A stretch of 11,405 nucleotides of DNA from NCBI GenBank assembly GCA_003556865.1, contig PWQF01000175.1, positions 1 through 11,405 of the forward strand. Reading direction: 5' to 3'. The number at the start of each line of letters is the position of its first letter. The stretch's first letter is position 1. The notes below the pieces were generated by a model, which saw only the letters and a program-made list of their open reading frames with translations, was not told where the DNA came from and searched no databases. This DNA comes from Elusimicrobiota bacterium. Its GTDB lineage: Bacteria > CG03 > SLGR01 > PWQF01. The translations under genes and the position numbers were made by a program. Shown here piece by piece: positions 7,901 to 11,405 of this stretch.

Positions 7901-9776
7901 CATTTTCCATTCCCCGCCGGGACACCTGAAGCTCGCTCTGTTTTTCCTCATATTCTTTTCTTAAATCCAGCAATTCTTTTCCGCGGGTCTCCTTAAGCTT
8001 AAGAAGTTCCGCCTGCTTCTGTGCCACCAGCCATTCCCAGTGCTGTCTCTTTTTCTGAAGTACGGAGGCCATTTCCCGGGTCTCATCTTCCAGGCGGCTG
8101 CGCAGTTTTTGAAGTTCTTTTTCTTTTTCCTCTTTTTCCAGGAGAGTGAACTTTCTTTCCTGTTTTGCCTCCTCAAGCCTCTCTTTCCACCTGGCCTTAT
8201 CCTCTATGGCCGATTTTTTCATTTTCTCCATTTCCGCTTCAGAGGCATTAAGCTTTTCTATGAGGGTTCTCAGCTTTGTATCTTTCTCCAGCTGAAGGCT
8301 GTGGTGGCGCTCCTTAAGAGAATCCAGTCTGCCCTGAATCTCTTTCTTCTCTTCTTCCAGCCGGGAAACGGTATCCTTCAGGCGGGTTTTAAGCCGGCTT
8401 TCCATAAGAGAAAATTCCGCATCTTTTTTGTTAAGCTGATCCTGCCTTTCAGATTTAAGGGTTTCTATTAAACGTTTAAGGCTTTCTATTTCGTTCTGCC
8501 GGTCGGCCAAACGTTTTCTGAAATCATCAAGCAGGCCTATTTTTTGGCTGCGGGCTTTTTCCAGCCGGTTATGAGCATCGGAAAGCTCTGATTCCAGGCC
8601 GGCTATCTGTTCACTGTATCCGGCATCAAGCTCTTCTATACGTAAATCTTTTTTAGCCGTCTGCATCTGAAATTCATTTTTCAGCCGGCCATATTTTTCA
8701 TTAAAATTTTCCTTCTCTTCCTGCAGTAGCTCAAGGGTGCCGGCCAGCTTTTCCTGCAAAGTTTCATTTTCTCTTTTCAGCCGGCCTATTTCCGCCTCCT
8801 TCTCTTTTTCTCTCTGGCCGTGCTCCATTTCCTTAAGGCTAAGCCGGCTGGCCGTTTCACTTTTAAGGCTGTGCAGGCGGGAATTAAGCGTCTTTATCTC
8901 TTCACCGGCCTCATGAAGCTTTTCTTCCAGCTCATCCTTCATAAGAACCAGCCGAGAACTTAATATCTGGTTCTCATCCTCTTTAGAAGATATGCGCCGG
9001 GAAGTCTCTTTTTTTATTCGTTCCAGCTCCGATTCCAGATATTCTTTCTGCATCCGGGTTTCGGAAATGCGGTTCTTCAGGGCCCGTTCCCTGCTCTTAA
9101 ACTCTTCTCTCAGGGCGGTATTCTCCGCATCCCTGATATTCTGCTCCCTTTCAACTTCCTTCTCTTTTTCCTTAAGAGTTTCCCTAAGGGAATCAGTCTT
9201 TTCTCTCAGATCCCCTATCTCTTCGCCAAGGCGGCTTTCCTTCTCTTCATACTCCTCTCGGATAAGGGCCTTCTCTTTCTGAAATTCAGCACGGTTTAAC
9301 CGGCTCTCATATTTACGGAGACTTTTCTCCTTATCCAGCTGACCCTTAACCTCTTCAAGCTCCTTAAAAACTTTTTCCAGCCGGGAAGTTAGCTCTTCTT
9401 TTTTAATGGACAGGCCGGATATTTTTTTCTGGTATTCGGCTTTACTGCTCTCAAGTTTAAGGTAAAGTTTTTTGCTCTCCTGCTGCTTATCCTCTAAGAG
9501 CTCCTTGATCTTCTCCTCTTTTTCCCTTATTTTTTCGGTATAAGCTTTTTCTGTTTCCGAAAGCCGCTGTGAACGCTCTCTCCGCAGCCGGGAAATGCGA
9601 TCCTTAAGGGATGCAATTTCATTTTCCAGGGATACCCTCCTGCTTTCAAACTCTTTTTTAATCCGGAAATTCTCTTTTTCCTCTTCCCGGAGTCTGGAAG
9701 TAAGGCGGGCCCTTTCTTTGTCCAGCTGCTCCTTAAGTTCTTCTATTCGGCTTTTAAGATCTTCTTCACTCATCAT
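4923..9776 (-). CDS. Giant proline-free coiled-coil protein, filament or scaffold candidate
   Basis: I do not recognise a named family. The 1617-aa protein is almost entirely Glu, Lys, Arg, Leu, Ser and Gln in heptad-like order, with no signal peptide, membrane segment, Walker motif or SMC-type hinge. Its only proline is residue 1605 and its only cysteine is 1131. Trp, Tyr or Phe recur before Lys and a hydrophobic residue, and a motif W-x3-(I/L)-x2-K-(D/E)-x-E-(I/L) appears at W702, W1421 and W1483. Near the end, residues about 1566-1589 (KLLFELKKSRKNFIGRFLYK region) are basic and aromatic rather than heptad-like; a Gly/Ser/Pro tail follows. A cytoplasmic rod or filament is the most likely product, by analogy with bacterial intermediate-filament-like and scaffold coiled coils. 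Homology is not claimed, since composition alone makes such proteins look alike. The first of two adjacent ATG codons is used; it overlaps the upstream stop as ATGA. Confidence 0.85.
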   Translation of the reverse strand: MMSEEDLKSRIEELKEQLDKERARLTSRLREEEKENFRIKKEFESRRVSLENEIASLKDRISRLRRERSQRLSETEKAYTEKIREKEEKIKELLEDKQQESKKLYLKLESSKAEYQKKISGLSIKKEELTSRLEKVFKELEEVKGQLDKEKSLRKYESRLNRAEFQKEKALIREEYEEKESRLGEEIGDLREKTDSLRETLKEKEKEVEREQNIRDAENTALREEFKSRERALKNRISETRMQKEYLESELERIKKETSRRISSKEDENQILSSRLVLMKDELEEKLHEAGEEIKTLNSRLHSLKSETASRLSLKEMEHGQREKEKEAEIGRLKRENETLQEKLAGTLELLQEEKENFNEKYGRLKNEFQMQTAKKDLRIEELDAGYSEQIAGLESELSDAHNRLEKARSQKIGLLDDFRKRLADRQNEIESLKRLIETLKSERQDQLNKKDAEFSLMESRLKTRLKDTVSRLEEEKKEIQGRLDSLKERHHSLQLEKDTKLRTLIEKLNASEAEMEKMKKSAIEDKARWKERLEEAKQERKFTLLEKEEKEKELQKLRSRLEDETREMASVLQKKRQHWEWLVAQKQAELLKLKETRGKELLDLRKEYEEKQSELQVSRRGMENAVRELSDRMEKERAGHYQALKEKDEKIAGLKEEISRTEERITRQYEEELRIINGRRENVSRQAQEMKMKLQAREEAWEEKISLKDREITDLRQKMKDREEELYQTWKEKQKLANQKILELTSRIEELDSGRGAEIKKLRDSISRQEEINREQKLARIKKEKELEIEFREKISGLQSEKDSYSNELKAVREELNRERINFFKRLRAKSEELEHLRKQASIQQQNVRDEYSEKVARLHSLKEKVKTLESEKEGIRASLEARIKNEQEEKERLLDEYRENTRRLSSRAAEKQSQYESKVRELKGRLNFLEEREKELTGIIKRRESAGREEIENLQKEFKQKEQELISGFSEKEKELLNKKNSLEEDLRKAEGHLRQARSELHENESRVRRELSGEYEGKIYKLKLDQALADSELQWVREKLESEKEKWLKRINEAEEAKRRHTESYNQKIEELEQTYSRRMQMLEEERASYAQKMKNLREKQLNRQETLSGKINSLRQEYEERISSLNCSHMQAQAESAKIRLELEIRVEELESEIKQRGSSAQKLREEIESYRERLDKQQQEYEKREFSFRENIKELKEELHSKEQEIDEKIREALSAAQKEKEELRKSFVIKENQLIRNIEDKRSRLTSSREENERLRRELAEEKKRERFDRDEIDRKREVLKEREKELLNKVSELSEKVREAEKRSDLAEMKLDFAEKELESENRRWKNEVERVKESEAARNAVLMDNIRELKASIISMRTEKEQLFSSIAGSEEKLKRAEQEQRRIREKSEREIREKEQQLYMLNEKIREQESLWRRRIEEKERELNISFQRDLNEREKHWQEMYRSRQSELLDSRKRVEEELEDIRREKLSNERMWDLRLKEKEDELKDVRLEKAQNESRYSSLINKYKQELGSLRLKYQNLSENISDQEELNRELRARMAQRDVQWKAAYRSKALENRKLLFELKKSRKNFIGRFLYKVSGAEEKERERSGITGSSPGTSSALSQKQKD

Positions 9777-10015
9777 TTATTTTTTTTAATTTCATTAATC
9801 CTGCTTTTAAGTTTTTTTAATTTTTCTTTTGCCTCTGTTTCCGCCTGCGCAATTCTTTTCTTTATTTTATTTTTTTCCCGGCGGGAGGGGGAGGTTTTAA
9901 ACTCCTCCTCCAGAATAGTGATCTCTTTTTTACTCTTTTCTTTAACTCTTTTTATCTTTTCCTTCAGCTCCGGGAGAGAACCGGTTTCAGGAAAAAGCTC
10001 CTCCTGGTTTATCAT
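9773..10015 (-). CDS. Small, strongly basic helical protein of unknown function
   Basis: This 80-aa protein has about 20 lysines and 5 arginines against about 15 glutamates and no aspartate, a net charge near +10. The first 17 residues are acidic and contain prolines (FPETGSLPEL). The rest should fold as two charged helices (about 16-40 and 48-80) joined by a KTSPSRREK turn, that is, a helical hairpin. No family is recognised. It sits between two acidic and basic coiled-coil genes, so a small partner that binds or caps the rods is possible; nucleic-acid binding is another option given the charge. The ATG at 10015 is the only start codon after the upstream gene's stop and has GGGAAGAGG just upstream. 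Its frame is the same as that of the upstream gene, with one TAA between them. Its TGA stop overlaps the next start as ATGA. Confidence 0.7.
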   Translation of the reverse strand: MINQEELFPETGSLPELKEKIKRVKEKSKKEITILEEEFKTSPSRREKNKIKKRIAQAETEAKEKLKKLKSRINEIKKNK

Positions 10016-10054
10016 ATCCTCTTCCCGTGGAAGAGAGGCTGTCTCGGAGTCCGG
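10016..10054 (-). other. 39-base spacer, open in frame with both flanking genes and repeating an ETxSLP motif
   Basis: Between the TAA of the upstream coiled-coil gene and the ATG of the 80-aa gene, the minus strand can be read in the shared frame as PDSETASLPREED with no stop. The ETASLP part (10028-10045) matches ETGSLP inside the 80-aa protein (9971-9988). Of 18 bases, 12 agree, and five of the six differences fall at third codon positions. This hints that the spacer is or was translated, by readthrough of the TAA or before a mutation created it. The match is only six codons long, so chance is possible. It contains no start codon. Confidence 0.35.
10018..10035 (-). promoter_or_regulatory. 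Hairpin covering the ribosome binding site of the 80-aa gene
   Basis: On the transcript, CUCUUCC (from 10035-10029), a 3-base ACG loop and GGAAGAG (from 10025-10019) can form a perfect 7-bp stem. The 3' arm is the Shine-Dalgarno of the 80-aa gene, and the AUG follows three bases after the stem. A shifted pairing of CCUCU with AGAGG is also possible. Such a stem would lower initiation unless ribosomes arriving from upstream open it, so translation may be coupled to the upstream coiled-coil gene. This is a structural inference only. Confidence 0.4.
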
Positions 10055-11405
10055 TTAAGAATTAAATTCAAGCTTGAATTTTTCAAGATTCTTTTCCAGG
10101 CGGCGCCTTATTTCCTGTATCTCATCCTTTTTCTCTTCCTCTTCGTGGCGGTAAATGCGGGTGCTGTCGGTAAGCTTCTCCTTAAGCCGGCTGTTCTCTT
10201 TTTTCAAAGAGTCTATTTCACCGTTAAGGGCCGCTATGCGGGCCTCCATCTTCTCTTTTAAAATAGAAATTTCGTTCTGAAGGGTATTTTTCTGGGTGGA
10301 GAGAAGCGTATCCTTTTCAGCAACCCTGGACCTTAACTCCACTGCCTCGCCCTCTATTTTACGCAGTTCATCCTCCAGCATCCCGGTCTTTTCCTTCAGC
10401 TCGGATTTCAGCTCCTTAATTTCAGCAAGGTAGCTTTCCTTCTCCAGGGCCAGTAACTTTTTATGCTGCTCCAGGTCATCCGAAAGTTTCTTTATCTCTT
10501 TCTCTTTTGCCGGCAGCTCCGAGCTTAGCCTTCCCTGCAGGGCGCTGAGCTCTTTCTGAAACTCGCCTTTCTCTTTAAGCCACCTGTTTTCCCTTTCCGC
10601 CAGCTCTGCCCTCAGCTGCCTCTGGATAGACTCTTTTTCCTGGTTCAGTTTACGGTACTCTTCCTCCTTAAGGGAAAACTCCTCTCTCCACTTCTTACGC
10701 TCATCTTCCAGCTGAACCTGGAGCTTCCACCCCGACTCCTTAAGTTCATTTATTCTTTCCTCCAGAGATTTTTTATTTTTTTCGGCCTGCTCGCGGATGC
10801 TCTTTATCTGCTCATCCTTATTGGCCAGTTTTTCTTCCCAGATATTCCTCTGCTCAACTACCCTCTGCTCGTATTCCTGCAGTATATTTTCCAGTTCCTC
10901 TCTCACTTTATTGACCTCCCACGATTTTTTATCAAGGTTCTTATTTAGCCGGTTTATCTCATCCAGCAAATGTTTCTTTTCTTCATTGAAAACCTCTCTT
11001 ATATCTTCTTTTTCTTTTGAAAAATTTTTGGCGGATTCACTTTTCTCAATGCGGAGCCGGCGCAGTTTCTTATTAAAATCAGCTTTTATATTCTCTATCT
11101 CTTTTTCCTTACGCTTAATAGTGACGTTTAACTCTTTTTCCAAACTCTCTTTATCTTTTCTTATCTTTTCCGCAATAGCGGCTCCCTCCTCTTCCCGGCT
11201 TCTTATTCTCATACAGAGGAGATCTTTTTCCTCCTCAAATTTCTTTATGGTTAATTTAAGGGTTTTATCTTTTTCCGCCGTCTCATTTATTTTATCCAGG
11301 CTGATGCGCCTGACCTCTTCTTTAAGTTTTTCAATCAGGCTATCTTTTTCTGCAGCCTCCACCAGGCGCCGGGAATTGACTTCCTTTATTTCCCTGTGAA
11401 GCTCA
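10055..11405 (-). CDS. Coiled-coil protein related in style to the 1617-aa protein (partial, C-terminal 449 residues)
   Basis: The gene enters from the right edge. An apparent start at 11362 is an internal GTG, and the frame stays open to the edge with coiled-coil sequence (ELHREIKEVNSRR), so the true start lies outside. The visible 449 residues are Glu/Lys/Leu-rich heptad sequence with one proline (about residue 298) and one cysteine (about 64), and no membrane segment or ATPase motif. It carries the same Trp motif as the 1617-aa protein: WEEKLANKDEQI (Trp codon at 10838-10840) and WREEFSLKEEEY (10688-10690). This suggests the two are related or built to pair. It ends KFKLEFNS, TAA, 39 bases before the 80-aa gene. 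A cytoplasmic rod or filament role is likely; total length is unknown, and an upstream head domain cannot be excluded. Confidence 0.8.
   Translation of the reverse strand, partial: ELHREIKEVNSRRLVEAAEKDSLIEKLKEEVRRISLDKINETAEKDKTLKLTIKKFEEEKDLLCMRIRSREEEGAAIAEKIRKDKESLEKELNVTIKRKEKEIENIKADFNKKLRRLRIEKSESAKNFSKEKEDIREVFNEEKKHLLDEINRLNKNLDKKSWEVNKVREELENILQEYEQRVVEQRNIWEEKLANKDEQIKSIREQAEKNKKSLEERINELKESGWKLQVQLEDERKKWREEFSLKEEEYRKLNQEKESIQRQLRAELAERENRWLKEKGEFQKELSALQGRLSSELPAKEKEIKKLSDDLEQHKKLLALEKESYLAEIKELKSELKEKTGMLEDELRKIEGEAVELRSRVAEKDTLLSTQKNTLQNEISILKEKMEARIAALNGEIDSLKKENSRLKEKLTDSTRIYRHEEEEKKDEIQEIRRRLEKNLEKFKLEFNS
10064..10081. repeat. 18-bp perfect palindrome at the 3' end of the upstream coiled-coil gene
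   Basis: AAATTCAAGCTTGAATTT reads the same on both strands. It lies within the last codons of the upstream coiled-coil gene, encoding K-F-K-L-E-F. With no loop it is not a good RNA hairpin, but it could be a dimer-type protein binding site. A/T richness and the coding constraint make chance a real possibility. Confidence 0.4.

Noticed and set aside
4923..9776. SMC, Rad50 or myosin-like motor identity for the giant coiled coil
   Set aside because: There is no Walker A, Walker B, signature or hinge domain; similarity to those families would be compositional.
9771..9790. Slippery run of eight A bases at the end of the 80-aa gene, as a possible frameshift into the 1617-aa gene
   Set aside because: A -1 shift meets TAA at once, and the 1617-aa frame has a TAA directly before its ATG, so no fusion protein can be made.
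11360..11362. GTG as the true start of the right-edge gene
   Set aside because: The frame continues without a stop to the window edge and the upstream residues are also coiled-coil-like, so the gene is partial.
10797..11399. Plus-strand open frame of 200 aa
   Set aside because: Antisense shadow of the upstream coiled-coil gene, with the same Ser/Phe-rich composition.

Overview
All genes supported here lie on the minus strand, so transcription runs from high to low coordinates. They are packed like one operon: the largest gap is 39 bases, and several junctions overlap (4, 38, 14 and 25 bases). In transcription order the window holds: the 3' part of a long coiled-coil protein gene (from beyond the right edge to 10055); a very basic 80-aa protein; a 1617-aa coiled-coil protein with a single proline; a 726-aa Yip1-like membrane protein with TPR-type repeats; an FtsE-like ATPase subunit; FtsX; an EnvC-type murein hydrolase activator; and the first 42 codons of an exported or membrane-anchored protein, which by position is probably an S41 carboxy-terminal processing protease. 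No tRNA, rRNA, CRISPR array, insertion sequence, promoter or terminator was recognised, and no gene-free stretch exceeds 39 bases.

The FtsE-FtsX-EnvC set points to a diderm bacterium with peptidoglycan. TAA, TAG and TGA are all used as stops, so the standard bacterial code applies. The Yip1/TPR protein, the giant coiled-coil proteins, heavy use of ATA for isoleucine and the divergent FtsE suggest a poorly studied phylum, for example something near Omnitrophota or Elusimicrobiota. That placement is a low-confidence inference.

Right half (about 4923-11405): about 6.5 kb encode Glu/Lys/Arg-rich helical proteins with no signal peptide, membrane segment or ATPase head. The 1617-aa protein has no proline before residue 1605. 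If it is one continuous helix it would span roughly 235 nm (about 0.15 nm per residue). It shares a recurring Trp-anchored 12-residue motif with the upstream coiled-coil protein, so the two look like related, filament-like proteins. The 80-aa protein between them carries about +10 net charge and is in the same frame as the upstream gene, separated by a single TAA. The 39-base spacer is open in that frame and repeats an ET(A/G)SLP motif.

Left half (1-4919): FtsEX in the inner membrane normally uses ATP hydrolysis to make EnvC switch on peptidoglycan amidases. Here FtsE keeps Walker A and the Walker B aspartate but lacks the Q-loop glutamine, the LSGGQ signature, the catalytic glutamate and the switch histidine, so it probably hydrolyses ATP poorly or not at all. 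EnvC has the metal-free LytM domain expected of an activator. The working hypothesis is a cell-envelope or cell-shape module in which a cytoplasmic coiled-coil scaffold, possibly linked to the membrane by the Yip1/TPR protein or by a basic, aromatic C-terminal patch, is co-expressed with an unorthodox FtsEX-EnvC cell-wall remodelling complex. Only gene order and sequence features support this link.
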